The position numbers and the translations under genes were made by a program. This document shows, piece after piece, positions 12,107 through 23,699 of a DNA stretch of 64,000 bases (positions are counted from its first letter, which is position 1; each line of letters opens with the position of its first letter). Under the pieces are notes generated by a model. The model did not search any database, was not told where the DNA came from, and saw nothing but the letters and a program-made list of their open reading frames with translations. Origin of the DNA: Cryptomeria japonica (lineage: Eukaryota > Streptophyta > Pinopsida > Cupressales > Cupressaceae); assembly GCF_030272615.1 (NCBI RefSeq), contig NC_081409.1, positions 527,430,291 to 527,494,290 of the forward strand, read 5' to 3'.

Positions 12107-12956
12107 GCCTTGGCTCTTCATTTGTAAAGGCGAATAGTTAGTCAATAGTTGATAGTAGGTGAATAGTTAGCTAATAGTGAATAGTCAGTTGATAGAATAG
12201 CAATTAGAGTAGAATAGCAAGAGAGGGCAAAGATTGTTGCCAAGATGTTGTTGTAAAAGACTTGTAAAACTTCATTGGAGAAATGGTGAAATCTATGGGT
12301 CGATTCAACAATTTGCATGGTCTTTATACTTCTCAGATTTGATTTCATGTTATTAGATGAGTGGAAGAAATGTGTTTGATTGATGGTGAAATTTGTATAT
12401 CCATACTACTAGCAGTTTGTTGATTGTAGACTTGCCTTGTGTAGTCAACTGGAATCATTCAGCTTGAGCTTAACTTCAATTGTCGCTTCTTCATTGACAT
12501 GCATCAGCTTGATGGTGTCTATGCCTGTAGCGATGATCTGAACATCACAAAGCTTTCCTCCGAAGATCACACTAATCTTGTGGAGATGGTCCTGGGATGT
12601 CAAAACAAGACTTAGTTAGAATTTCATCAAAGGTCGTTCATTGCTCCTAATTTCCTCGCCCTCGTCCTTTTTCCTTTTTTTTTCAAAATCTAGACTAGTG
12701 AAATCCTGTGATTCCAGCAAATCAGACGTTTAGGTTGTCAAGTGTAAGTCCCCTTGTGATTCCAGCAAAATCACATCATACCGCGAAGAGCTTATCCACA
12801 CGTAGAGATCCTACAAAAAAGAACCTTGAAGTCATCCCGATTGATCCTTTTTGCGACATCTTCAGCATTCGGAAACTTTAATCAAGAGAGGATAAGGTAC
12901 CTTTTAGGTATTTTATTTTGTGTTTGGTTGTGTACAAAATACACATCAACAACACC

Positions 12957-14761
12957 CAAAATAATGACAGATATCCAAAAGGCTTTTAATGAATAAAAGT
13001 GAAAATTATAGCAAAGAATGTACAGTGAATGAGGCTTACAAAATGTTGAACCAAAGATTAAAAAATAATCAAACCAAACATACCAGTCTGCATAGACGCT
13101 TCAAGCATATTTCATAGGCTCTTATGAATACACCATTTCTCTGCTACCAAATGTTGATTTGAAATTTCCACATCAGGTATAATATATTTATTCAAAGAAA
13201 AGGGTAATTATACAAAAGATGTCTTGTTATGTACAACAAGCTTGATCCTAATAACACTAATAATTCCTATTTTATCTCAACTATCGCTCAACCATTTTAA
13301 CTAGGAAACAAATCCACTAAATTCTATTCTACGTGGCTGCTGTTACAACTTTACAACAACATAACTGTAGGTTGGTTCAAGTAAAATATTAAGTGTGAAT
13401 GACTAGAGCAATCTCTGCATATCATTAGTGTTGTTGAATTTCCATCCATGCTTCTACATTCCTTTTCTATATATCACGTGGAATTTGCTTTTGGTCCTTT
13501 TTCAATTAATTCTTTACTAGAGGTGCAATAAGCACTTGTGTGGTTTAATTTGAGTATCATATCTATTTTGCAATAGCTTTGGCAATCTTTTGGCCTTTAA
13601 TCAACATTAAATATAAATAAGTCCTTGCTGTAATTTGTGAGTAACTTTGGCCTAACACCATATCTCAGGCTGCATGAATTTTGGTGACTTGGCTGATCTC
13701 TCTGTCTCTAGTTCATCATTGCTTGACTCTGGTTTGTTTCTCAAAATTCATCACCGGGCAGCTTCAATACATGACAATTCTTAGCCATTTGTATTTATAC
13801 TTTCCCCATCACTTCTATCTAATTATTTTGCCAAGAATAGTATGAGCCAAGGTCTGGCAAACAAATAGTACTCTCTCAATGACTTTGAAGCTGTGAGTAC
13901 CCTATGTATCTTCAGATTTCCCAACCATAAAATGATTTAAGGGATAAGATTCATCCGAATGCAGCTTCAAACGTAACCTCAGTCTCATACATTTGTGCAA
14001 CCTCTGTTCCATTTAGCAATGCCACTTGGATGCTTGTCTCCACTCAAAAGTGTGCCACACGGTACTAATGCAGCTCCACACATCACTGTTTTGCACACAG
14101 TTCTCATGCACCTTGTGCAGCACTGCTCACCCACATAAACATGGTCCTGTATGTAGGTGCACATGCTTTCATCTAGTTATTGATTAGTTCAGCACATGAG
14201 CATTCAACACGTGGCAGCCTTTGTCCCACATGTTCTTGTGTTTCAACTGGAAACCTGCACCACAAGTAGCACCATATGGGTTTGACACCTGGCACCATCC
14301 TGCCCACATGTGAAGTGCACCATACATATGTGACAGCTGTCAGCATATTGTTGAAGACCTAATTGATGACCCATATGATTAAAAACTTGCATTGTTGTAC
14401 AAGGTACAGGTAGAGAAGAGCTAACCAGTAACTTTGCTGCATATATGTCATTTCACGTATCTTCTCCTATACAATACATCTGCCTTTCAAGTATTTCATG
14501 ACTGTTGCATGTCCATTTGCATTTTAGCTTAAGGTCTCATTTTCTTACTCCATAATCTTGTAGATTGCTAGCTAATTTGCAGGTTTGTCCACCGATCCAC
14601 CTGGGAATTGAATCAGACATTCGCTGATCATATGATAGTGACTGTCTATTTATATTTAAAGCATATATGATTACAATTTCAATTTATTCTGCAGGGTAAG
14701 GAATAAAAATATCCTCTTAAAGCCCAGTTCTATTTATATTTCCTTGATTCCTGATGGTTAG
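12957..14761. other. NdhU upstream intron or 5' region, with a possible Copia LTR relic
   Basis: No exon was found here. On the minus strand at about 13136-13155 the text reads ACATTTGGTAGCAGAG, close to the Copia primer-binding motif TGGTATCAGAG, with an LTR-like AATCAACA end to its right. That suggests a reverse-oriented Copia LTR relic starting near 13151, with no second boundary found. The last bases before 14762 form a pyrimidine-rich acceptor ending TTAG. Confidence 0.35.
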
Positions 14762-14851
14762 GTTCGTGAGGCATTTCGGAGGAAGTGTGAAGACCTTACG
14801 CAACAAGAGTTGGATGAAGAGAAAGTTCAAAGTAAGATACAAGATTTGAAG
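14762..14851 (+). CDS. ndhU: NdhU-like, internal exon (30 codons)
   Basis: This is the first visible exon of a probable NdhU gene, a nuclear-encoded thylakoid J-like subunit of the chloroplast NDH complex (cyclic electron flow around PSI). The exon is bounded by an AG acceptor at 14760-14761 and GT donor at 14852-14853, is phase 0, and encodes VREAFRRKCEDL followed by TQQELDEEKVQ. It matches the helix region of a J-like fold; the HPD tripeptide of true DnaJ proteins is absent, as expected for J-like NDH subunits. The first exon or exons, with the transit peptide and domain start, were not found in 1-14761. They may lie upstream behind more transposon-filled intron. NdhT is the alternative, but the overall layout fits NdhU better. 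Assignment is from remembered family features, not alignment. Confidence 0.7.
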
Positions 14852-14968
14852 GTTTGACATTGTTCCCATGTCTATTCAACTATTCACATTGCATATGAGT
14901 TATTTGGCATGTACTTCATACTCAATCTTTACTGGGAAATTTACAGTGGTATTGGTCTCCATTGTCAG

Positions 14969-15109
14969 GAATCTTATGAGATTTTGTCATCAGAGGAGGA
15001 AAGAAGGTTTTATGACTGGAGTTTAGCAAGGGTTGAAAACCAAGAAAGATATGTTTGGCCTTATGAGGTTGACATAACTCAACGGTCATCTGAACCGGGT
15101 CCCACACAG
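14969..15109 (+). CDS. ndhU: NdhU-like, internal exon (47 codons)
   Basis: The exon follows a 117-bp intron, with an AG acceptor at 14967-14968 and a GTACTT donor at 15110. It is phase 0 at both ends and has no stop. It encodes ESYEILSSEEERRFYDWSLA, the end of the J-like domain with the YDW(S/T)LA signature shared by NdhT and NdhU, then RYVWPYEVDIT, which I associate with NdhU. It ends SSEPGPTQ, a polar linker toward the membrane segment in the last exon. The reading frame is clean, in contrast to every transposon frame in the window, which supports a living gene. Confidence 0.75.
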
Positions 15110-16586
15110 GTACTTGCTCTTTTTTAAGTTCAAACAGGATTCTTTTCTACAGAATGCAATGCATGACATGCCAAATGAATTTGACATTTTTTTTAACTCA
15201 ATTTATTTTCAGACTGAGGGGAAAGTTGAACCAAGGTGTAATATGTTTTTGTTTTATGTTGTCCTGGAATTTTTGAAAGAATAATCAGAACAGGGCAATT
15301 TTAATCCAACACTTCTTTAGATATTGGAAATGATTGAATTATTATTCCGTAGATCATAGAATGCTATTATATTTTTGTCAACAACTACATGCAAAAGGCA
15401 ATGACTTCCATTTTATGTGACTCTTAGATAGATGAAATGACTCAGACTCAAATGTATTTGAATTTGTTGAAGAAAAGATCGATAAGAACAATGGAAAAGT
15501 GAATAAATATTGTGCCTGGACACATTTACTGTTTTTCCTAAATGATATCATGACAGCTGCTGAGTACCGTATGAATGAACCAGCTGCTGTCTGCAACCTG
15601 CATCAACTGGCCACACCTTCTTTCTCCCTTGTAATTCTACTCCCCTCAATCTGAAAGACCTTTCCTCTCCTTGTGAGGGGGCCATGGTGACCTCACTTAA
15701 TTCCACATCCAGCCCCTTTCAAACTTTCTGTAATGGTTACCCCCTGATTTTTTCTATTTTTTTAAGAAATTATCTGCAGATGAAACTTATACAAAATATA
15801 CAAAGAGAACACTTGGCTGCAATAGTTTGATATTGATTTTATTTCAGTTCACATACACATCATTACAAGCTCGTTGGTGGATAAACAACCCCCAAGGTAC
15901 ATTCAACACATTGGTTGAGAAATACATGAAACTAACATAAAAGCACCTTATATTGAAGACGAATCTGAAGGTTGTAGGTCTGATACAAATCTTCTAAGGG
16001 CTGCTACAAGCAATGGCGCCAATCAACACCACCCAACACTCTTCCAGCTCACCAACCACACCCACTGATAGACTGTTCTGAGGTTGTACCACTGAAATAT
16101 TACCTTCAAATCCCGAGGAAATGGACTGATAATATGTGTTCAGGTCTGCAACATCAAACTAAGTTGCCCAAATGCTGTAAACACTCTGCTATCACCTAGC
16201 AAAGATAACCAACAGGTAAGATTACCTCCAGCTCAATGGAACATTACCAAAATGATAAATGGAGTATGCAACAAGTTTGAAAACACCTCCAGTAAGATAC
16301 CCACAAAATCAAAACCCTTTCTAGCTTCTTTTTTAAATGCCAAAGAAGGTTCTAGTTTCACCAAAATATATGCACTAAAATTTGACATTGTGAAAATTTT
16401 GAATGAATTTTAGGACATCTGTGGTAACATGAAAATTAACCTTTAGAGACCTCCATGTAACAATTAACCTCCTTGACCCTTGTAGTAGAAGAAAGTTATA
16501 AATTTAGACGAAGACTGATTTCTTGTAGGCAATTAATAAGCTTACCTTGATTTTCCAGGACTTGAGTTAAGATGGCTGATGCAGTT

Positions 16587-17039
16587 CTAAATATTCTTTT
16601 CTCCTTGCTCCACTAGACTATCAACGTCTTCATGCAACAAGAAGACTCTAATGGTTGTGTATATCATATTTGCATAGCTGAGAGATTGTGCCACATCAAA
16701 GACATTTCTCCTTCCAATCAACTGCCCAAAATCTGGCAATAAGTCTTCCATGGCCTCTTGAATGTTGATAGAAGGCTTTCCATCCGTTTCCTTGGCTAAG
16801 GCCCACATTCTCAGCATCCAAATGCATAGATAAGGGTTCAAAATCTAACTTGAAATATAGTATACAAACCTGGACAAAAACCTGGCTGCTTTGACCACCT
16901 TTATATCCTCTCCTTCAAAATCTACTACATCCTTTTCTCCCAAGAACTCAGCTTTCTTCTTAACTTTCACATTACTCCATACTAGGTTGGACACCATCTT
17001 GCCACTAGTCTTCTTCTCTAACATCCAGCACAACACCAC
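16587..17039 (-). pseudogene. Unrecognised minus-strand ORF with one internal stop
   Basis: I do not recognise this protein. One minus-strand frame stays open for about 150 codons except for a TAG at 16845-16847. The upstream half is rich in charged residues and reads KVKKKAEFLGEKDVVDFEGE; the downstream half contains MRMWALAKETDGKPS and FDVAQSLSYANM. The composition looks like a real globular protein and not repeat sequence, and no retroelement motif is visible. It lies antisense in the large NdhU intron. It may be a captured gene fragment or an exon of a decayed gene. No start context or splice sites could be established. Confidence 0.35.
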
Positions 17040-18282
17040 AAATACTAAATTTCTCTGTTAATATCACTTTGCATGTTTAACCATGATTTGCTTGCTTAAT
17101 CACCCACGACTAAACCAAAAAAAGGCTGCAGCCTTTAAAGCTTGCCACCAGTCCCTTCCATCATTCTAGACTGTACATTTGTACACTTTGCAATAAGTTT
17201 CAGTCTCACAACTTTAATAATATTCCTCATTATCAGGCATAGAAATTTATGGTGATCCTTGCATAATGCATCAATATAGGTAAATTCTTGGGCTTGGAAA
17301 TCGTTAAGTATGACAGTTTATATTTATGGTCTTGATTAGAATGAAAAAAATGAAGCAAAAAAGAAGTTCTAAAGCTAGTCAGAAGATAAATCAAAATTTG
17401 TCTACTTAGCCATTCATAGGTTTTAATCTTGTCCTTTGATTTCTGCTTCAAAGTTCATCTTCATTGTCTAAAACATCCATGGGTGGTATTCTGTCTTTAC
17501 AACTTACCCTTAACTTTGTGTAAATGATCTTGAGATTATGTATAGTTTCACCATGGAAATGCTTGTGGTTGCATTAAACTCAATGACCAGCATGAAAACA
17601 AAATGAAGAAATTTGAGGATCAAATCTGCTACCATCTGAAGAACATGAGGTGTCAATCGAGTAAAATTAGGGCCCTCTCATCGATATAGGGATTGGTAAA
17701 GGAAGTCTCAACTTCATTTTCTCTCAAGCTTGCTGTATGAAATGGGCATTCACACCTCCAAATCCCTTTTGGAAAGTATTCTGAGATTTCATTTGTACTC
17801 ATTGTACAGATTTGAGGCAATCAGGTAACCTTTGTAGCCTTTTTGCTCCTCACCTCTTTTGTAGCTCTCTTGAAGTCCTTCCGGTTTCTTGTGCCCCTTT
17901 GTCCACAAGGATGCTTATATATATTTATTGCGATTGTTGTTTGTTTTGAAAACAAAAAGATTGTATTAGTAGCTAAGTTATTGTGGAACAAGTGAACTGC
18001 TATGAAAACAATCTTAATTGGGGAAGTTCCTTTCATGAAGAAATTATCTTGGTAGCAGAAGAATAGAACATTCATTCATCTGAGATTTGAATTGCTTTGG
18101 AAAAGTAAAATTATGTAATGTAAACTGACAAGCTAGATAAAGCAGCAGTTGGATCTTTCATTAAACAAAATGTGGATCTTTCAAACTTATTTTCTTTATA
18201 TTTCAACTCCAGCCAATCTGTCAATGTTTTATGCTTTATCATAAATTTGCAGTTTATATATATATCTTTTATTTTAAAATTT

Positions 18283-19204
18283 CTAAGTTACTGGGTTCTG
18301 TAGGGGGACCCGGAGACGGGCCCACAGCCTGTGGGTTCAGCCTTGCGAACCCCAGAAGAACCCTATTTTGACCTCTTAAAAAACCAAAAAGGTAAAACCT
18401 ATTTCATTTTTGCATAATAGAATGAAAAACAAAAACTTCTTTGCTCATAAATCTGATTGCTTCAACCCTGTCCTAAAAGCATCTCCAGGAAGCAGTAAAA
18501 AAGGCTACTCATGGAAACATTAAGTGCCCTGATAAATGCAGACTCCCCACAGGCCATAGATAGTGTATTGTAGTACGTGGACTGTCAGAATTAGTTAAAT
18601 CTGTTAAACAGTTAAACAATGAACCATTGATAAAAATTTTGGAAAACAGGCTACTTCAGATATTAGTTTTGGTGGCATCCTCACCATCAATTGCAGAAGC
18701 TAACAACTTACCAAAACAAACTCAATTGCTAGTACCGCTGCCAATGCGAGTCCCAGAGCCAGTGCCAATGCCACTCCTAGGGGCACTGTTTGTGGTTCTT
18801 CTAATTTACTACAGCATATGGAGGATGATGACAATATTTTTGATGACCCATATGATATTTGATCAATGATGGCTGATTGTTGACACTTGACATTATTATT
18901 TTTGAACTAAAACATTAATATAGTGGTGTATTTACTATTTTGCTATGTTATTTGAACTAAAACTTAATATACATTATGACAGTTGAGTTTTGACTATTAA
19001 TATGGTGGTGTATTTTGCTATGTTATTTGACCAATAGCATAGTGGTGTATTTTGAACTTAACTAATGCTGCATATATGTATATATTTTTTATTTTTATAT
19101 GTTTTTGTACAAACAAAACCAAAACCCCCCAAAAAAATTTGACTGAACTTGTGAACCTGAACCTCGAACCCAAACCCTAGCCTGAACTGGGACCGGCAAC
19201 TTAG
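18283..19204 (+). mobile_element. Probable hAT-like deletion derivative
   Basis: The ends form imperfect terminal inverted repeats: CTAAGTTACTGG at 18283 and CCGGCAACTTAG at 19204, 10 of 12 matching. Both ends are rich in GGGTTC/GAACCC words. Near 18720-18869 a plus frame ends in a serine-, alanine- and asparagine-rich tract and then an acidic DDDNIFDDPYDI tail and stop, plausible for a transposase C-terminus. The flanks are AT-rich and only loosely similar, so the TSD is uncertain. The superfamily is a guess from TIR style. Confidence 0.45.
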
Positions 19205-19471
19205 TTTATAAATTTACAAGTACCCAAAGACCAACATTGAAATCTAAATTGTAAATTCTAGTGATTTTTTAATTTAAAATTTGACTACTCAAAACCAAAC
19301 CAACATTTATGGGTAACTTCTTGTAATATTTTTGTTTCCCTTCCCATATTATCACATAGAACGCATATGCATTGCCTCTATTGTCTCTTAGTATTCCTTC
19401 AGCCCTGTCGAAATTAAGCACTATGGTTTCCACCCACAAACATTATTAGTGGAAACAGTTATCCAACCTTT

Positions 19472-19530
19472 AGGATGCACCAATGCATAAGTTATGGTAT
19501 ATGACAGTAACTTATACATTGGTGCATCCT
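19472..19530. repeat. 59-bp hairpin with 23-bp arms
   Basis: AGGATGCACCAATG...AAGTTA at 19472-19494 pairs with TAACTT...CATTGGTGCATCCT at 19508-19530, 22 of 23 positions, around a 13-base loop. GTTTCCAC and GTGGAAAC lie just to the left as a second small inverted repeat. It may be a foldback remnant. Confidence 0.75.
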
Positions 19531-20362
19531 AGGAGCTGCATAGCCATTTCCATTATTGATTGGGGAATAATTATTTCAAAATTAAAATGATATTTGATTT
19601 ATATGAACCTCTGTTCACTGCAACCAAACATAGAAATACTGTTCATTGCATTTTAAGAGAAAAATCTCCAAAATAACAGCGACACACCTCTATAATCCTC
19701 CATAGTCCATACCACACAATCTCCAAAAATCTTCCAGATAAAAGAGACAGCAAAAATAAGACTCCCCAAAAATAGCACCATCAGCAATGGCAGTTACAAA
19801 CAATACAAGCATGAATAGCTAGAAATCGGGAAACTGACGGGTAGAGAGGGGCCCAGCCAATGATCAGCGGGTGTATTTGAGTATTCTAATTTGAAAACCA
19901 ATGTGCTTTCATGAAAATAAGTGTTGAAGAGTTAAATTTTATATTGTAAAAACCATTGCATAGAATTTTAGTATTGGTATGCAACATTATGCTGTTTTGG
20001 ATCTATGGGTATTCAGAGGAATAAGGCATACCATTTAATATCCTGTAAGATGCATTTGACTTTGTAATGTGCAACATTCAATATCATGATATGTATTAGA
20101 CTTTTGGGTTGTGAAATCGATGTTCTATATCTTTTATGTTTGTATTAAACAATATAATTAACTCTAGTACAATTGTCTCCCCTTGCACTTTTGGTTTGTT
20201 TTGAAGCAGCTGTGAACACCGTTTCCTTATTGATTGTTAAGTGTTTCTTCTTGCACATACAACACTACAAATAAAGTACCTCAATATATTAAAATATTAT
20301 CTAGTTATTAAAAGTTCAAGTAAAAAACATTATGTTTTCAAAATTTAAAGATCATTTATGTT

Positions 20363-21071
20363 TTTGATTAGTAAAGCAGCCGCTGACCCTTAACATAGTC
20401 ATAGACTATCAACAGCATATTATCAGCATCAAAACATCTCAAAAACAAAGTTTGCAATGAGAGTTAAACAGATATAAAAGCAATAGGGGCATACCCTGAG
20501 AGTCCAAAAAACCTAGCAACAACCAACAGCCTAAGACCTAAGGGGCCATTTTACGGATCTCAGTCATATCAATGACTTTACCCCAGTCCTCAGAGAGGAA
20601 CCTGTAGAGTTCTTGGTTAGCATGTTTGTCGGCTTCATCTTCAGCAGTCCTATCATGGAGGAGTTTGAGAGTTAGCGCAGAGATGTGCATTACCTGAATG
20701 CAGAATTTGTTGATGCTAACGAGCTGCTTGTCCCTGGTTTCCAATCTGTTATTAATCTCTCTAATTTCCCGTTTCAACTTCTGAATTTCCTCATTCGGCC
20801 CCAATCTATCAAGGCGGTTCTTCAGCTCATGGATATCACAATTGGGGGCCTTCAACTCATCCTCCCCGGGGTGATCAGTGGGATCCTCATTCCCATCCTT
20901 TTGCACTGTCTGATGTTCCTTCTCCCTAGGAGAGGGACTCTTTTCTTTTTTCTTCTTGTTGTTCTTGTTGCTTTTCCTATCCTTATCACCATCTTCAACA
21001 ACAACCTCTTCATCATTCTGGGCTCCATGACCAGTTCAAAAGCCATCCTAATAATAGGGTCCATATTTTGC
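20363..21071 (-). mobile_element. LINE 3' end, 5'-truncated, in the NdhU intron
   Basis: The insert is bracketed by an identical 16-bp TSD, AAAGATCATTTATGTT, at 20347-20362 and 21072-21087. On the minus strand it ends in TAATCAAA, like the other LINE copies at 54006 and 30146. It carries the C-terminal part of an ORF (stop at 20538-20540, open to about 21033). That ORF starts with an acidic and lysine-rich stretch and then a likely coiled coil (HELKNRLDRL, then IQKLKREIREINNRLETRD). No RT or RNase H is present in the fragment. Confidence 0.8.
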
Positions 21072-21289
21072 AAAGATCATTTATGTTAATAATATTTTCG
21101 GTGAATAATTTCATGTTGTCTTTTAAGTGTTTTTTTAGGTTCCCATTTTATTTTTTGGTTATTTATATCAACACAATGGAATTTGTATTTTTAGGTTATC
21201 AACACAATGGAATTTGTAGTAGGGAAAAAAATCAAAGAGATTATTGTATCGAAGAAGGATTTAACACTTTTGTTTTACTTCCATGGTAG

Positions 21290-21382
21290 GAAGAAGACGA
21301 CCCAAGGCCAACTGCATATGTGGGATACTTCTTCCTTGGATGGCTTTTATTAGCATTTATTCTGAATTTCACTTTAAAATAG
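21290..21382 (+). CDS. ndhU: NdhU-like, last exon with membrane helix and stop
   Basis: The exon follows a GGTAG acceptor at 21285-21289 and runs in phase 0 to TAG at 21380-21382. It encodes EEDDPRPTAYVGYFF followed by LGWLLLAFILNFTLK, a single C-terminal hydrophobic helix of about 18 residues. NdhU is a small protein with one C-terminal transmembrane segment that anchors it to the thylakoid while the J-like domain faces the stroma; the end seen here fits that layout. The three exons give 107 codons; the family protein is roughly twice that, so the N-terminal half is missing from the part recognised. Confidence 0.72.
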   Translation, partial: EEDDPRPTAYVGYFFLGWLLLAFILNFTLK

Positions 21383-21999
21383 TGAGTACATACAAAAGTT
21401 TCATCTTATTTAGGTGTTAGCACCATTATACTATTGCACTCATATATTTGTTAATTTCATTTCATTATTTAGTAAATATTTTTGAACTTTTTTATAATGA
21501 TATAAACATGTATTGGTTAGAGAGGTGCCCTAAATGGGATGTTTTGTTCAGTATATATTTTTTAGAAATGACCATGTACAAATTATATTGAATTTTAATG
21601 ATATTAGATTTCCACAATCCATAATGTTGATTATTGTAGTTTTTGGATTAGAATGTGTGTTTTTTGCATCAATAATTTAATATCAGATTGAATTTTGAAA
21701 TATTATTTCATAAATAATAACAAAACCACCTTTAGAAGGTATATACTACCTTAGTTCTATTTATAATTAAATGTGATTTATAACAATACAAAATGTTACA
21801 TGTTTAAAAATAGTAATATTTATTTGTAGTGAATACAAATGAACGACATAAAAAATACAAAACATATATATAACAATAAAAGTTAAAAAGATCACCCTAA
21901 GTTAATAGATGACTATAAAGGCAGACTTCTAATACATTTTGTGTCTTTAAGAGGTAAGAAAGTCTCCCCAAGATAGAACCTCCCTAGGTAAGGCTTGAC
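21383..21999. other. NdhU 3' flank, AT-rich
   Basis: Very AT-rich sequence downstream of the stop codon. No clear polyadenylation signal and no second gene could be assigned. Confidence 0.4.
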
Positions 22000-23472
22000 A
22001 CAAAAATATATGAATATGTAGGAATAGAAGAAAGAGAGAAGGGGGCAAATGGAGGATCTCAAGAAAGGAGCTTAGAGGCCGAAGAACAATATTTTAAATT
22101 AATATTTTTGATGCTCTGCAAAAAGAGGTTAATGTTTAGACAAGAACCTATGGTCGTATAACACATAAGAAACACAAGAAACAAAGAAGAGTTAGTGTTA
22201 ATCAACCAAAAACTAGTCTAAGCAAGCATACCAAGAGAGACACTAAAAACAAAGTAAAACATTTAACTATGAATATAAATGCAAGGAGACATCTCCAAAT
22301 GTCTTCTACCATGCTTGTAGCTTCTCCTCTCTTGTTCCTCTCCTTTCCAAGTTCCAAATTAGTGTAGCTCTCAACAACTTTTTGCATTATGGATGCCTTA
22401 TGGAGATTCAAGATGAAAGATGATTGTTCTCAAAATGATATGCAAATGTGAACAAAAACTAATATTAGATGCTATGAAATGAGAATGATTTATTTTAGAC
22501 CAAAATAACAATGTATGTGATTTATGCTAAATGCTCTTCTCTAAAATTCACTATAATGTAAATGCATACAAGTTTTCAGGATTATGACTATGAATGCTAA
22601 ATGCTTGAGAATGCTTGAGGATTTGAAAATGAGGAATGCAAGCTCTATTTATAAGTAAAATGGAGCAATGGATGGTTGAGATTGAGTAATCTCAACAAGG
22701 GTCAGGATTGAATGGTTTATGATCCATGTGAGGACTTTCAACCCAATCCCAGGATGACAAGTGTCAATATGAGATAGATTGAGAGGAGAGGGAAGAAGCA
22801 TTAAATGCTTGACATGACTTGAGAGTTAACTTGGGAGTTAAGGTTAAGATTGGGTTGAGTGAATAAATTTATTATCCAAAGAATAATGTTTTTATCCAAT
22901 GGATAAACTCTTGTGCAAGAGTTAGTGAGGATAACCATGGTCAAAGCAATAAATGCTCGAGAAGACACATGGATCACATGAGGGTTGAGTTAGGGGTTAA
23001 AGTCTTTAACCATGGGTGCAAGTGGATTTAACCATAAATGGTCATGTAAGAGCCATTAGTGGTTTGGAAGACTTTAGAGGTTAAATTGTTGAACACACAA
23101 AACATTTAATGCTTTTCAAAGACTTTGAGGTTTTTGAGAAGTGACTCCAAGTTGTTTGGGAATGTGACAATATTTAGGGGATGGATTAGGTTAATTAGGA
23201 AGGGTTTAGAAGAATCTAGAAGGGGGTTAAGATTGCAAGTGGGTTTGGTGGGTGAGGGAAAATAGGATTTTTATTAAAATAAATTTCATTTATTTCAACA
23301 AATAGGTGCAAGTTGCATTTTTAGGAGAATGCAAGTGGGGGGATTTAATGATTTAAATAAATGTTTATTTAATTTATTTAAAAGAGGAAAGGGGATTAAA
23401 TTGAAATAAATAGAATTTATTCATTTAATTGATTGTGATTAAATGAACTCACAATCAAATGCGTCCCCATCA
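22000..23472 (-). mobile_element. Probable gypsy-type LTR, minus strand, left edge unresolved
   Basis: Read on the minus strand it begins TGATGGGGACGCATTTG at 23472 and contains a strong TATA box, TATAAATAG, at about 22645-22653. It then continues into transcribed-type sequence without a gene. The right edge abuts a Copia LTR remnant, which suggests insertion into that LTR. I could not find a matching left end or TSD, so the left coordinate is approximate. Confidence 0.4.
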
Positions 23473-23699
23473 TGCATATTTCACATTTTTTAACACACTT
23501 GTCAAATGAACTCACAAGTGTTGCACCTTTGGAGGTGTAGTTAGAGTTTCACTCCTACCTTCTCACCCTTGACTATATATGCAAGTCTTCTATGTACATT
23601 TTATACTCTTTATTTTTATATTGATAGACATACTATTGTGCTCGCTATTTTGCGTGTAAAAGTTTATCAATTCACACTTTTAGATCTTGGCTAATTTCA
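23473..23699 (+). mobile_element. Partial 5' LTR of the decayed Copia element
   Basis: It aligns with the right part of 28752-29146, including TATATATGCA, TGATAGACA and the terminal TTTCA. The U3 part is missing or replaced by the gypsy-type LTR to the left. Confidence 0.65.

Larger units (their letters stand above)
4246..12951 (+). mobile_element. Solo LTR of a large-LTR family, split by a second LTR
   Basis: The element starts TGTTGTGACG at 4246 and ends in CATCAACA at 12951. The flanking 5-mers are identical, ACACC at 4241-4245 and ACACC at 12952-12956, the classic TSD of an LTR insertion. Without the nested copy (4421-8294 plus one GTGCC) its length is about 4.83 kb. There is no internal domain, so it is a solo LTR. 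Orientation is inferred from the TATATAA box at 12100, about 850 bases before the right end; U3 would then be the long repeat-bearing part. The termini alone do not fix orientation because TGTT...AACA is symmetrical. Superfamily is not proven; gypsy is the more likely. Confidence 0.85.
15110..21289 (+). other. NdhU last intron, 6180 bp
   Basis: A GT-AG intron between two phase-0 exons, far longer than usual in angiosperms but normal for conifers. It holds a hAT-like derivative (18283-19204), a LINE 3' fragment (20363-21071), a hairpin (19472-19530) and a broken minus-strand ORF (16587-17039). The rest is AT-rich with no recognised feature. Whether it is removed as one intron needs transcript data. 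Confidence 0.65.

Noticed and set aside
4421-12951. Whole region considered as one LTR element with inverted LTRs
   Set aside because: LTRs of one element are direct repeats. Two separate TSDs show two nested solo LTRs.
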